Below are positions 46,755-55,267 of a stretch of DNA of 64,000 bases, in pieces. The translations under genes and the position numbers were made by a program. Within the stretch, counting starts at the first letter, position 1; every line of letters begins with the position of its first letter. Source of the DNA: Pseudomonadota bacterium (lineage in GTDB: Bacteria; Pseudomonadota; Alphaproteobacteria; Micropepsales; Micropepsaceae); contig JAFEEQ010000026.1 of NCBI GenBank assembly GCA_018241025.1, positions 124,001 to 188,000 of the forward strand, in the 5' to 3' direction. The notes below the pieces were generated by a model. The model worked only from the letters and a program-made list of their open reading frames with translations. It made no database searches and was not told where the DNA came from.

Positions 46755-47177
46755 ATGACGGGCGCACTTGCTGAGAATTCCTCCCCTCCCGTTCCCAGCG
46801 AGGCGGAAATTAAGGCCTTGGTGCACGCGTTCTACGCCAAGGTCCGAAACGACCGTTCATTGGGGCCGATCTTCGATCGTGTCATTACGGACTGGGACCC
46901 GCATCTCGCAAAAATGTGCGACTTCTGGTCTTCGGTGATGCGCACGTCAGGCCGTTACAAGGGCAATCCCATGGCCGCGCATCTGCGCCTCAAGACCGTC
47001 CAGCCGGAACACTTCCAACGCTGGCTGGAGCTTTTCGCCCAAACCGCCAGAGAACAGTTCGAGTCCGATCTGGCCGAGGGCTTTGCCGACCGTTCCGAAA
47101 ACATCGCGCGCAGCCTGCAACTGGGCATGTTCTTTCGGCCCGGCGAAGCGGCCGTCAGGCCCCGGGTGACTGAATGA
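46755..47177 (+). CDS. Group III truncated haemoglobin
   Basis: 140 residues, with the typical [25 protein letters not shown] start and [21 protein letters not shown] (quoted in part). Binds O2 and NO, most likely scavenging NO in the cytosol. AGGAGG lies 7 nt before the ATG. It overlaps fdxA by ATGA, so both are expressed together under NsrR-type control. Confidence 0.9.
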   Translation: MTGALAENSSPPVPSEAEIKALVHAFYAKVRNDRSLGPIFDRVITDWDPHLAKMCDFWSSVMRTSGRYKGNPMAAHLRLKTVQPEHFQRWLELFAQTAREQFESDLAEGFADRSENIARSLQLGMFFRPGEAAVRPRVTE

Positions 47178-47509
47178 CCTTTGTCGTCACCGACAAGTGT
47201 ATCAAATGCAAATACACCGACTGTGTCACGGTCTGCCCGGTCGATTGCTTTTACGAGGGCAAAAACATGCTCGTCATCGACCCGGATGTCTGCATCGACT
47301 GCGGCGTCTGTGTGCCCGAATGCCCGGCTGAAGCGATTGTGCCCGACACAGATCCGGCTTCGGATGCCTTTGCCGAGCTGAACCGGCGCTTTTCTCAGGT
47401 GTGGCCGAATATCGTGACGGCCAAGGCGCCTCCGCCTGATGCCAAGGAATGGGACGGCGTACCCAACAAATATCCCGACCATTTTAGCGAAGACCCTGGA
47501 GAAGGCTGA
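47174..47509 (+). CDS. fdxA: 7Fe ferredoxin FdxA-type
   Basis: 111 residues. Cys pattern C9, C17, C21, C25 (with C12) and C40, C43, C46, C50 provides [3Fe-4S] and [4Fe-4S] clusters. C-terminal extension [11 protein letters not shown] is the FdxA mark. Likely electron donor to a redox partner in the NO module, possibly haemoglobin re-reduction. Start by ATGA overlap, end by A overlap with the next ATG. Confidence 0.93.
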   Translation: MTFVVTDKCIKCKYTDCVTVCPVDCFYEGKNMLVIDPDVCIDCGVCVPECPAEAIVPDTDPASDAFAELNRRFSQVWPNIVTAKAPPPDAKEWDGVPNKYPDHFSEDPGEG

Positions 47510-47976
47510 TGCGTACTAACGCTGCGTTCCGTGAATTTGAGGAGCTCGTTCCGACTCCAATCATGACATTGCCCGCCAAGCCGCCAGCGCCAGAACAGCG
47601 GCCGGATGCCGACTGGCGTAATCCGGCCGACATGCCAGCGGCGGTGCATGGCGTGGCATTGGCCTGTTGGCTCGCGTTTCTGAGCGTGTTCTGGATCACC
47701 TTTGCCATGAGCGCCAATGCGGAGTTCATGGTCGCCATCAGCACCGTTTATGCCGTGGTGTTTTTTGGCGTGCCGACGATTCTGACGCGCATGTCACCAA
47801 AGAGAAGCCGCGCACATCCGAAGCTGCGCCAGTTCCTGAATGGGCGTTTCGATACGCTTTACGGGGGAATCAGCGGGTTTGACGCGCTTGTTCAGGTGAT
47901 TGTCGTGCCCGCGGCTCTGACCGTTGGCGGTATCGGCATTGCCATCGCTATTCACGCGGCACGAGCGGCGCACTGA
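47509..47976 (+). CDS. Membrane protein of the NO module
   Basis: 155 residues. A soluble Pro-rich N-terminus, then two helices (VALACWLAFLSVFWITFAM, FMVAISTVYAVVFFGV) and a third (ALTVGGIGIAIAIH). It starts on the last base of fdxA, so clearly the same operon. I do not recognise a named family. A role with NO reductase is inference from position only. Confidence 0.7.
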   Translation: MRTNAAFREFEELVPTPIMTLPAKPPAPEQRPDADWRNPADMPAAVHGVALACWLAFLSVFWITFAMSANAEFMVAISTVYAVVFFGVPTILTRMSPKRSRAHPKLRQFLNGRFDTLYGGISGFDALVQVIVVPAALTVGGIGIAIAIHAARAAH

Positions 47977-48028
47977 GCACTTGTCCACACAAGATAGAAA
48001 TGGTCTGCGTGAGTAATACGATGATAAA

Positions 48029-48042
48029 TTGATGCGAATCAA
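48029..48042. promoter_or_regulatory. FNR/NNR/DNR-type box
   Basis: TTGATGCGAATCAA, a perfect match to TTGAT-N4-ATCAA, 106 bp upstream of the norZ ATG. Points to control by an anaerobic or NO-sensing CRP/FNR regulator encoded elsewhere. A TATCAT hexamer follows at 48052-48057. Confidence 0.8.
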
Positions 48043-48147
48043 CGAAAGATATATCATCCATGCGTTTTTGGCCGGACCGGGAGACAAGGCCATCTTGTTC
48101 CGCTCAGATTGCTCTAGCGCAACAAAGAATTCATTGAGGGGGCAGAT

Positions 48148-50466
48148 ATGCAATCGACACTCACAACTCAAATACCTGAAGATCGCGTTGGCAATGTCCT
48201 CAAATGGATGCTGTTATTTGTCGCCGTCGCCTGTTTTGCCGCGCTGGCCTGGACAACCAAGCTAACCTACGACGACGCGCCGCCGTTTCCCGATCAATTC
48301 GTAACGTCGTCTGGCGCCGTCGTGATGACCAGTGCCGATGTGATTGCAGGTAAAGCCGGGTTCCAGAAGGCCGATCTGATGGACTATGGCAGCCTCTACG
48401 GCATGGGTTCCTATTTCGGCGAGGATTATACGGCCGACAATCTGGTCCGGATTGCCAAGCTGACAGAAGCCAGTATCGCCAAAGCGAACTATGGCAAGCC
48501 ACTTGCCGCGCTACCTGCGGACCGGCAGGCTGCGGTTAGGACCGCCATGCAAGCGATGCTGCAAGATGTCGATCTTACCGCGCAAACGGCCGTTCTGCCC
48601 GATCCACTGGCGCAGGCTATTGCGACGCGGCGTGGCCAGATCGTCGATTGGTTGCTGCACCACGACTATGCCAAGGGTTGGACACAGGCCTACAGCCTCA
48701 ATGAAACCACCGCGAAACAGACGGCCGACTTTCTCCTCTATTCCTCTCTGACAACCGTCGCGCGCAGGCCGCACTCCACCGCGTCCTGGACTCAGAACTG
48801 GCCTTTTGAGCCGCTGGTCGGCAACACGCCGACCACCAGTACCTTCATGTGGACCTGGATCAGCATCTGCTTCACCTTTTTCGCCTTCGGCGCGGTGCTC
48901 TTCATCTATGAGCACTATCTGAACGACCCCGACAACGCGCCGATGGACCCGGTGCTGGCAAAGTTCGGCGCCCTGACGCCGAGCCAGCGAAAAATCTGGA
49001 AATACTTCCTTGTCGTCGCTGCCGTGCTGCTGGTGCAAATCCTCGTCGGCTCGATCATGGCGCACTACTATACGGACAGGACCAGCTTCTACGGCATTCC
49101 GGTCGATCGTTATCTGCCGTTCAATTTCCTGCGCGACGTGCACGTCCAATCGCCCATTGTCTGGATCGGCGTGTCATGGATCGGGGCTGCGCTGTTTCTG
49201 GCACCTGCCATAGCCGGGCGAGAGGCCAAGGGGCAGGCATTCCTGGTCGACGTATTGTTCTGGGTGACGTTGTTCGTCGTCGCCGGCGCGCTGATTGGAA
49301 ACTATCTCGGCATTATGGGTTATATCGGCAAAGGCTGGTTCTGGTTCGGCAATCAGGGCCTATCCTATATTCAGCTTGGGCGTGCCTGGCAGATCGGGTT
49401 CTTTGCGGGGCTCGCGATCTGGAGCGTGCTGGTGTTTCGCGCGCTGTGGCCGACGCGCGAAGGGCTTCGCGCCGCCACGCGTCAGTTCTGGACCGGTCGT
49501 ATCCGTCTCGAACATCTGATCTGGGCGTCGACGATCAATATCGCGGTGCTCTATGCCTTCGGCATGATCCCGCTGACGGGGATCGAGAAGAGCTTCACCA
49601 TCACCGATTTCTGGCGCTGGTGGGTGGTGCATCTTTGGGTCGAGCAGAGCTTCGAGTTCTTCGCGGCTGCCATCAGTGCCTATCTGTTGATGGCCGTGGG
49701 GCTGGTCTCGCGTCAACTCGCCGAACGCGCGGTGTATTTCGAGTTGATCCTGATCTTCCTGGGCGGCGTGCTTGGCACCGGTCATCACCTTTATTGGGCC
49801 GGTGAACCCGGAATGTGGGTGCCGCTCGGTACCATGTTCTCGTTCATCGAGGTGTTGCCGCTGGTTCTGCTGGTGATCGAAGCCATGCAACATCATCGCC
49901 TGATCAAAGCCCATGGCGATTTCAAATATGGTCTCGCCTATCTCTACGTCATTGGCGCTGCGTTCTGGAACTTCGTGGGCGCAGGCGTATTCGGTGGCGG
50001 TACGCTCAATGCACCTCTGGTGAACTATTACGAGCACGCGACATTCCTGACGCTCAACCATGCACATACGGCCCTCTTCGGCGCATTTGGCCTCTTGGGC
50101 ATTGGGCTGATTTATTTCTGCCTGCGCTACATTGCAGGCGACAACTATGCGTTCGGCGAAAAGCTCGGACGTTGGGCGTTCTGGCTCTACAATGGCGGCC
50201 TTGTGATGTGGATTCTGTTCAATTTCTTCCCCATCGGCTGGCCACAATTGGCAGCCGTCTATGAACACGGCCTTGCCTATGCCCGCAGCCAGGCATTCTA
50301 CGACACGACAGTGTTCTGGCAGTGGATGCGCATGCCCGGTGATATCGTGTTCGCGCTGGGTGCACTTTTGATGGCATGGGACTTCGTCGTGAAATCGCGC
50401 CCGTTGATGCCGCGATTCATTCAGGTCTTTGTACCCGCGCCGCGCCCACGGGATGTGGCCGAGTGA
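48148..50466 (+). CDS. norZ: Quinol-dependent nitric oxide reductase (qNOR)
   Basis: 772 residues. The first membrane helix (WMLLFVAVACFAALAWT, residues 13-29) and the periplasmic domain to about 215 are the qNOR extension that takes the place of NorC. The catalytic subunit follows with 12-13 helices. Haem and FeB ligands are in HLWVEQSFEFF, GTGHHLYW and NHAHTALFG. Reduces 2 NO to N2O in the membrane using quinol, without cytochrome c. Coupled to nnrS by GTGA. Confidence 0.95.
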   Translation: MQSTLTTQIPEDRVGNVLKWMLLFVAVACFAALAWTTKLTYDDAPPFPDQFVTSSGAVVMTSADVIAGKAGFQKADLMDYGSLYGMGSYFGEDYTADNLVRIAKLTEASIAKANYGKPLAALPADRQAAVRTAMQAMLQDVDLTAQTAVLPDPLAQAIATRRGQIVDWLLHHDYAKGWTQAYSLNETTAKQTADFLLYSSLTTVARRPHSTASWTQNWPFEPLVGNTPTTSTFMWTWISICFTFFAFGAVLFIYEHYLNDPDNAPMDPVLAKFGALTPSQRKIWKYFLVVAAVLLVQILVGSIMAHYYTDRTSFYGIPVDRYLPFNFLRDVHVQSPIVWIGVSWIGAALFLAPAIAGREAKGQAFLVDVLFWVTLFVVAGALIGNYLGIMGYIGKGWFWFGNQGLSYIQLGRAWQIGFFAGLAIWSVLVFRALWPTREGLRAATRQFWTGRIRLEHLIWASTINIAVLYAFGMIPLTGIEKSFTITDFWRWWVVHLWVEQSFEFFAAAISAYLLMAVGLVSRQLAERAVYFELILIFLGGVLGTGHHLYWAGEPGMWVPLGTMFSFIEVLPLVLLVIEAMQHHRLIKAHGDFKYGLAYLYVIGAAFWNFVGAGVFGGGTLNAPLVNYYEHATFLTLNHAHTALFGAFGLLGIGLIYFCLRYIAGDNYAFGEKLGRWAFWLYNGGLVMWILFNFFPIGWPQLAAVYEHGLAYARSQAFYDTTVFWQWMRMPGDIVFALGALLMAWDFVVKSRPLMPRFIQVFVPAPRPRDVAE

Positions 50467-51653
50467 GCCTTGCGGTCGAACATTCGCAGACACGGCGTAG
50501 GTCTGCGTTGTTGAGCTACGGATTCCGGCCGTTCTTTCTGGCGGCCGGAATCTGGGCAGCGGTCGCGCTCGGCATCTGGATCGTCATCCTGAGAACGGGC
50601 GAGACATTGCCAAGCCGGTTCGATCCGCTCGCCTGGCACATTCACGAAATGCTGTTCGGGTTTGTGATGGCAGCCATTGCCGGGTTTCTGCTTACGGCGA
50701 TTCCGAATTGGACGGGACGGCAACCGGTCAACGGCGCGTGGCTTGGTTCGCTTGTGGGCCTCTGGCTGTTAGGCCGGATCGCGTGCCTGTTTTCGCAATG
50801 GCTGCCAGCGTGGTTGGCCATCTCTGCCGATCTGGCTTTCCCGGTTGCACTAGTGACCGTCGTGGCGCGAGAAATCATCGGTGCAAAGAACCGCCGTAAC
50901 ATGCCAATGATTATGCCGGTCACCGTGCTGGGCATCGCCAATCTGTTGATGCATCTGGAAGTCAATGGCGTGAACATTCCGGCGGGATTGGGTTGGCGGT
51001 TAGGGCTTTCCGCCATTCTCGTGCTGGTCTCTGTGATCGGCGGGCGGATCATTCCGAGTTTTACGCGCAACTGGCTTGTGGCCCATCAGGTGAAAGTGCC
51101 CCCGGCATCGCACAGTCCCATCGACAGTCTTGCACTCGGAACATTGCATGCCGGTCTTTTCGGTTGGGCGTTCCTGCCGACGGCCTGGCCGGTTGGCGTG
51201 CTTCTCATTCTGGGCAGCCTGACCAATCTCTGGCGCCTTGTGCGCTGGCATGGTGCAAAGGCAACGGCTGAACCGCTACTCCTCATATTGCACATTGGTT
51301 ACGCTTGGCTTTGCGTTGGGGCCGCCCTGCTTGGCATGTCCATCCTGAACCCTGCCATCCTCGCCAGTGCCGGTATTCACGCAATGACTGTCGGCGCCGT
51401 CGGCACCATGATCCTTGCCGTAATGACGCGAGCCACACGCGGTCATACCGGCCGCCCGCTAACCTCAGACCCCGCAACGAACCTGATTTATGGGTGTGTA
51501 CTGGCCGCCGCGCTCGTGCGCCTGGCGGCCGCCGTCGCAACGTCAGGGACCATGTCGTTGCTGACCGTGTCGGCAGTTTTGTGGATAGTGGCCTTCGTGC
51601 TGTTTGTGGCGAGGTACGGGGTCATGCTTCTCCGGTTGCCGGATGAGTGCTGA
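50463..51653 (+). CDS. nnrS: NnrS-family haem-copper membrane protein
   Basis: 396 residues, 12 membrane helices. Starts SYGFRPFFLAAGIWAA (residues 18-33) and has WHIHEMLFGFVMAAIAGFLL, LGTLHAG and HAMTVGAVGTMILAVMTRATRGHTG motifs (quoted in part). NnrS protects against nitrosative stress in characterised bacteria. GTG start overlaps the norZ stop. Confidence 0.92.
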   Translation: MSLAVEHSQTRRRSALLSYGFRPFFLAAGIWAAVALGIWIVILRTGETLPSRFDPLAWHIHEMLFGFVMAAIAGFLLTAIPNWTGRQPVNGAWLGSLVGLWLLGRIACLFSQWLPAWLAISADLAFPVALVTVVAREIIGAKNRRNMPMIMPVTVLGIANLLMHLEVNGVNIPAGLGWRLGLSAILVLVSVIGGRIIPSFTRNWLVAHQVKVPPASHSPIDSLALGTLHAGLFGWAFLPTAWPVGVLLILGSLTNLWRLVRWHGAKATAEPLLLILHIGYAWLCVGAALLGMSILNPAILASAGIHAMTVGAVGTMILAVMTRATRGHTGRPLTSDPATNLIYGCVLAAALVRLAAAVATSGTMSLLTVSAVLWIVAFVLFVARYGVMLLRLPDEC

Positions 51654-51735
51654 GAATAGCGCCGCCCGCGTACAAAAATGGTGGTCCGGGCTGGTTATCG
51701 TGTTGTTAGGAGCATTTTCTGCGCGAGGCGGACCG

Positions 51736-52086
51736 CTAACGCTTTTCAAGATAGTCTCGCAAAACCACGGCTTGGTTGTGTTCGGTATCGCGGGCCGAAT
51801 ATAGCAATGTCACCCGTCCCTTTTTCATAAGGGCGCGGAGCGCGGATAACGGCTCTCCTGCTTCGTCGAGTTCTGCCCGGTAGCGCTTGGTGAATTCGGT
51901 CCAGCGCTCGGGCTTGTGGCCGAACCATTGACGCAGTTCGGTACTTGGCGCCAGGTCTTTCAGCCATAACACATCTTTCAAATCGTCCTTGCTAACGCCG
52001 CGCGGCCAAATCCGGTCGACCAGCACCCGCTGCCCGTCATGCGCGTTGGATGCATCATAGACACGTTTGATCTGTAACTTGGCCAT
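51736..52086 (-). CDS. DUF488 protein
   Basis: 116 residues with the DUF488 marks IKRVYDAS, RVLVDRIWPRGVSK, WLKDLAPSTELRQWFGH and the C-terminal VTLLYSARDTEHNQAVVL. Function not established. 21 bp downstream of the ClC gene, in one operon. Confidence 0.88.
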   Translation of the reverse strand: MAKLQIKRVYDASNAHDGQRVLVDRIWPRGVSKDDLKDVLWLKDLAPSTELRQWFGHKPERWTEFTKRYRAELDEAGEPLSALRALMKKGRVTLLYSARDTEHNQAVVLRDYLEKR

Positions 52087-52107
52087 GTCTCACTTCCTTG
52101 TAATGGA

Positions 52108-53901
52108 TCACTGTGGTCCAGAACCCATGCGCAGCAAACGCCGCCTCTCCTTCTCTTCGTGAACGACATATGCGCGAACACGCAATATGTCGCGCCGGGC
52201 CACCAGGCCAACGACCTTCAATGTGCCCCGGTCAACGATTGGTACGCGGCCGATATCGGCCGCGGCCATGCGGTCGGCAAGATCGCCCACCAGTTCGTCG
52301 GCATAGCCCATGAAGTTGGTTTCTTTCCCCGTTACGTCACCCAGTGTTGCATTGGCAGCCGCATGTTCACGTATCCAACGCAGCACATCGGCGCGTGATG
52401 CCATTCCTACGAGAATGCCGGTATCATCGATGATGGGATAGCTCTTGTGGCGGCGGGGCCCTTCCACCGTCGTGAAGAACTCAATGGCCTCTGGAACTGG
52501 CATGGAGGCGGGCAGCGTATGCACCACCCGTGTCATGACCCGCTCGACGCGGGTCTGCAGGAATGGGTCAATGGTATATTCACGCATGATGTGATGGCCG
52601 CGCCGCGCGATACGCTCGGTCAGGATAGACCGGCGCATCACCAGTACCGTCACGGCGAAGGCTGCGACCGAACCCACCAGCAGTGGCAACAAGATATGTG
52701 TGTTGCCGGTCAGCTCGACGGCGAAGAAGGTGCTCGTGAGCGGTGCCCGCATCGTGCCGCCAAGAATGGCGGCCATTCCCAGCAATGCCCAGAATCCGGC
52801 GTCGCCGAACGGCATGATATGCGCTTCAAGTGCTCCCAGCGCACCGCCCATGATAAGCAATGGCGCCAGAACACCACCCGAGGTGCCGGACGACAACGCC
52901 ACGATCCAGACAAGCGCCTTGTCGGCCAGCAGGGAAATGGCTGCATAGACACCGAGGCTGCCCGCCAACAGCGAGCGAATGTTATCATACCCCACGCCAA
53001 GAACTGCAGGGTCCAGGTATCCACCGATCCCAACCACAACGCCGCCCAATGCGGGCCACCACATCCAGTGGATGGGAAGCTTCCGGAATAGATCTTCGAC
53101 CCCATAGAGGCAGACAGTGAGCAGGGCCGATTGCAACCCGGCAACGATTCCAGCCAGAGCACATAAGAGAAGGCCCCAAACAGGAATATTGGGAACGGCA
53201 GCATAAGCGAACAGTGGGCCCGAAGTCAGGATCAGGGGGCGCAAGGTCGCGGCTACCACGGCGGCGACAACGACCGGAATGAAACTTCTCGGCTTCCATT
53301 CAAAAAGTAGCAGCTCCACCGCCAGCAGAACGGCGGCAATCGGCGTACCAAAAACGCCTGTCATGCCCGCCGCTGCTCCGGCAACCAGCAGGGTCTTTCG
53401 TTCCGGCGCGCTCAGATGAAAGAGTTGCGCGAACAGCGAGCCAAGCGCGCCGCCCGTCATGATGATCGGACCCTCGGCACCGAACGGGCCGCCGGTTCCA
53501 ATCGCAATCGCGGAAGATAGCGGCTTTAAGGCCGCGACCTTGGGTTCGATCCGGCTCTCGCCAATCAGTATCGCTTCGATCGCTTCGGGAATACCGTGGC
53601 CGCGTATTTTGTCAGAGCCGAACCGCGCCATGAGTCCCACGACAAGACTGCCCAACACGGGAATCGCGATGGTCCACGGCGCAAGATGGATGCCCGCGAA
53701 TTGCGGCATGTCGATGGACAGCCGTTGAAAATAGGCGAGGTTGGTGAATAGCGCGATCAGACGGAGCAAGGCCCACGCTGCGCCCGCACCTAACGCTCCG
53801 ACCACCAGTGCCATGGCCGACAGCAGCAACAAGCGCCGGTCGGTCGTGAAGTCTCCCGATGTATCTCGGTGCACGGTGGGAAGGGTGTCTTTTGCACTCA
53901 T
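52108..53901 (-). CDS. ClC-family channel/antiporter with C-terminal CBS pair
   Basis: 597 residues: ClC membrane domain (about 30-440) and two CBS domains (about 455-585). Filter motifs: GHGIP where the canonical form is GSGIP, GAEGP with the gating Glu, and SGGVLAP. The Ser to His change at the anion site sets it apart from chloride-selective enzymes and makes the transported ion uncertain. Divergent from marR with an operator between them. Confidence 0.88.
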   Translation of the reverse strand: MSAKDTLPTVHRDTSGDFTTDRRLLLLSAMALVVGALGAGAAWALLRLIALFTNLAYFQRLSIDMPQFAGIHLAPWTIAIPVLGSLVVGLMARFGSDKIRGHGIPEAIEAILIGESRIEPKVAALKPLSSAIAIGTGGPFGAEGPIIMTGGALGSLFAQLFHLSAPERKTLLVAGAAAGMTGVFGTPIAAVLLAVELLLFEWKPRSFIPVVVAAVVAATLRPLILTSGPLFAYAAVPNIPVWGLLLCALAGIVAGLQSALLTVCLYGVEDLFRKLPIHWMWWPALGGVVVGIGGYLDPAVLGVGYDNIRSLLAGSLGVYAAISLLADKALVWIVALSSGTSGGVLAPLLIMGGALGALEAHIMPFGDAGFWALLGMAAILGGTMRAPLTSTFFAVELTGNTHILLPLLVGSVAAFAVTVLVMRRSILTERIARRGHHIMREYTIDPFLQTRVERVMTRVVHTLPASMPVPEAIEFFTTVEGPRRHKSYPIIDDTGILVGMASRADVLRWIREHAAANATLGDVTGKETNFMGYADELVGDLADRMAAADIGRVPIVDRGTLKVVGLVARRDILRVRAYVVHEEKERRRLLRMGSGPQ

Positions 53902-53946
53902 GTGGAGCCAGCCCTAAATGGTTGTGTCAATTATTCGCTGGCGTAT

Positions 53947-53967
53947 TTATGTCGTAATACGACATAA
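53947..53967. promoter_or_regulatory. 21-bp palindromic operator between clc and marR
   Basis: TTATGTCGT-AAT-ACGACATAA, perfect 9-bp arms. Lies in the 96-bp divergent gap, 31 bp before marR and 46 bp before the clc start. Size and symmetry fit a MarR dimer. Confidence 0.75.
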
Positions 53968-53997
53968 TGCAACCGGTATTCCCTCACGCGAGGCTCG

Positions 53998-54429
53998 ATG
54001 CAACGACAGAGAAGGACACGTTCGGCCCCAGCCCTGACGCACCATGATTACAAATTGCTGGCGGATTTTCGTCATGTGCTTCGCCAATTCCACGCCTTCA
54101 GTGAGGAGCGGGCCACCGACCTCGGATTGGCCCCGCAGCAACATCAGGCACTCCTGACAATCAAGGGATGTGGCTCTGCCGCACCAACGGTCGGAGACCT
54201 CGCGCGTCACCTCGTAATCCGGCACAACAGTGCGGTCGGCTTGGTGAACCGGCTCGTGAGCGCAGGCCTAGTGGCACGTCACGCTGACCCGGATGACCGG
54301 CGGCGGGTCAGCCTTACGCTGACCGAAGATGGTGAGACCCTTCTTGCGAAGCTCACCACCACGCACCGGGCGGAACTGCGCCGCATCGCGCCATTGCTAC
54401 GTGAACTATTGCAACAGTTAAGCGAGTAA
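53998..54429 (+). CDS. MarR-family regulator
   Basis: 143 residues. Winged helix with APQQHQALLTIKG, VGDLARHLVIRHNSAVGLVNRL and the wing DPDDRRRVSLTLTEDG. Probably represses itself and the ClC-DUF488 operon through the palindrome at 53,947. Effector unknown. Confidence 0.9.
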   Translation: MQRQRRTRSAPALTHHDYKLLADFRHVLRQFHAFSEERATDLGLAPQQHQALLTIKGCGSAAPTVGDLARHLVIRHNSAVGLVNRLVSAGLVARHADPDDRRRVSLTLTEDGETLLAKLTTTHRAELRRIAPLLRELLQQLSE

Positions 54430-54469
54430 AAGGAGATGCGGGGACGGCGGCCCCATCGCCGTCAAGACT

Positions 54470-54640
54470 TCGAAGCTGCCCATCACCGGGACGGGCCATC
54501 GCTCGCACTTCCTCAGTGAGGCCGCGGTCGCGGAGTTAGGTGGACCGCTCGCCTATGTTCGCGCGTGGCTCGATGCGGAAGCGGCAGCGCCGGAGTGGCA
54601 AGCCAAGCAGCAGGCGGCGCGTCAGATGTCGCTCTTTTAG
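54470..54640 (+). pseudogene. Dead copy 2 of the 34,882 family (C-terminal fragment)
   Basis: 56 codons in one frame without a start: SKLPITGTGHRSHFLSEA and GGPLAYVRAWLDAEAAAPEW to RQMSLF, then TAG. The C-terminus (LF) matches the intact copy (NLF). The 5' part is missing. It contains the right copy of the 87-bp repeat. Confidence 0.75.
54533..54619 (+). repeat. 87-bp direct repeat, right copy
   Basis: Partner of 45594-45680, one mismatch. Lies 103 bp after the marR stop. Confidence 0.85.
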
Positions 54641-54678
54641 AGGCTCCAGATGCGGGAGACGGCCGATTTCGGGCCGAA

Positions 54679-54888
54679 TAGCACAGAAATCAGCACATCG
54701 TTCACACAGCGCTTCTGGGGCCTTCAAAATTTACTTGCAGAATCAGATACTTAGTGACTTATCGCTTTGATATGCTGTCCGGTGCGTCTAACGCCGCGAT
54801 TAGCACAACGCCTAGCACATTAGCTCAAAAAGACAGAAATGCACCTAGAAATATCAATAGCTTAGTATTTTCATTATAGGACTTAAAA
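54679..54888 (+). repeat. attR: integrase arm-type boxes plus core
   Basis: TAGCACA at 54679-54685, 54801-54807 and 54813-54819, variants CAGCACA at 54691-54697 and TAGCTCA at 54821-54827, then the core GGACTTAAAA at 54879-54888. Arm boxes are the same heptamer as at the left end. No gene is seen between 54,641 and 54,878. Confidence 0.75.
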
Positions 54889-54938
54889 TCCGTAGCTGCG
54901 AAAGCGGCGTGTCCGTTCGAGTCGGACCGGGGCCACCA
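54889..54938 (+). pseudogene. tRNA-Leu(UAA), 3' half, split by the element
   Basis: TCCGTAGCTGCG through the variable arm, T-arm GTCCG-TTCGAGT-CGGAC, acceptor CGGGGCC, discriminator A and CCA. It pairs with the 5' half at 28,812. The element bases before the core do not rebuild a 5' half. Confidence 0.93.
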
Positions 54939-55008
54939 CTGTCGTGCATCGCTCGTGGATTTTGCTAGGCTGATATTGCGGCCGGTGACGCCGGAGGGGA
55001 GACGCCCA

Positions 55009-55254
55009 ATGCATTGCGCGGAATGCCGGTCGGAAAATGTGCGGCAGACGACCTGGAACAGCGTCACACGTCACGACAAGCTGGGCGAGCTTCTGGCCAA
55101 TCATCGCTTCCGCCCGCGCAATCCGCATGAAGTCGTCGTCCAGGGCGGAATCCGAGCTGCTGCGTTTGCTGCAACCTGGGGCGCGCGCGCGGTCTTTTCG
55201 AAAGTCTACAAATGCAACGACTGCAATCACGCCTCGCGTGTGTGGTTCGAATGA
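55009..55254 (+). CDS. Small zinc-ribbon-like protein
   Basis: 81 residues with CAEC near the start and CNDC at residues 71-74, a likely zinc ribbon. The middle is basic. GGAGGGGAG precedes the ATG at 55009. First gene of the right chromosomal flank. Function unknown. Confidence 0.65.
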   Translation: MHCAECRSENVRQTTWNSVTRHDKLGELLANHRFRPRNPHEVVVQGGIRAAAFAATWGARAVFSKVYKCNDCNHASRVWFE

Positions 55255-55267
55255 ACGTCATCGCTCG

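Larger units (their letters stand above)
28841..54888 (+). mobile_element. Integrative mobilizable element in tRNA-Leu(UAA) anticodon loop
   Basis: About 26 kb between 10-bp direct repeats GGACTTAAAA (28841-28850 and 54879-54888) that are the anticodon-loop segment of the split tRNA. Repeated TAGCACA boxes lie inside both ends, consistent with integrase arm sites. It carries a tyrosine integrase next to the left end, its own intron-containing tRNA-Leu(UAA), a MOBQ relaxase and a coupling-protein-like ATPase, but no mating-pore genes, so transfer would need a helper. A nitric-oxide module is nested at 45.7-54.5 kb. The TrlF-like gene is visibly more AT-rich than the flanks. Confidence 0.93.

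Noticed and set aside
28841..54888. Self-transmissible ICE
   Set aside because: Relaxase and coupling-like ATPase are present, but no VirB/Trb mating-pore genes are found, so only mobilizable.
28812..54938. Split tRNA halves joined by trans-splicing, as in some archaea
   Set aside because: No bulge-helix-bulge or complementary leaders at the junctions; the attachment-site repeat and integrase explain the split.
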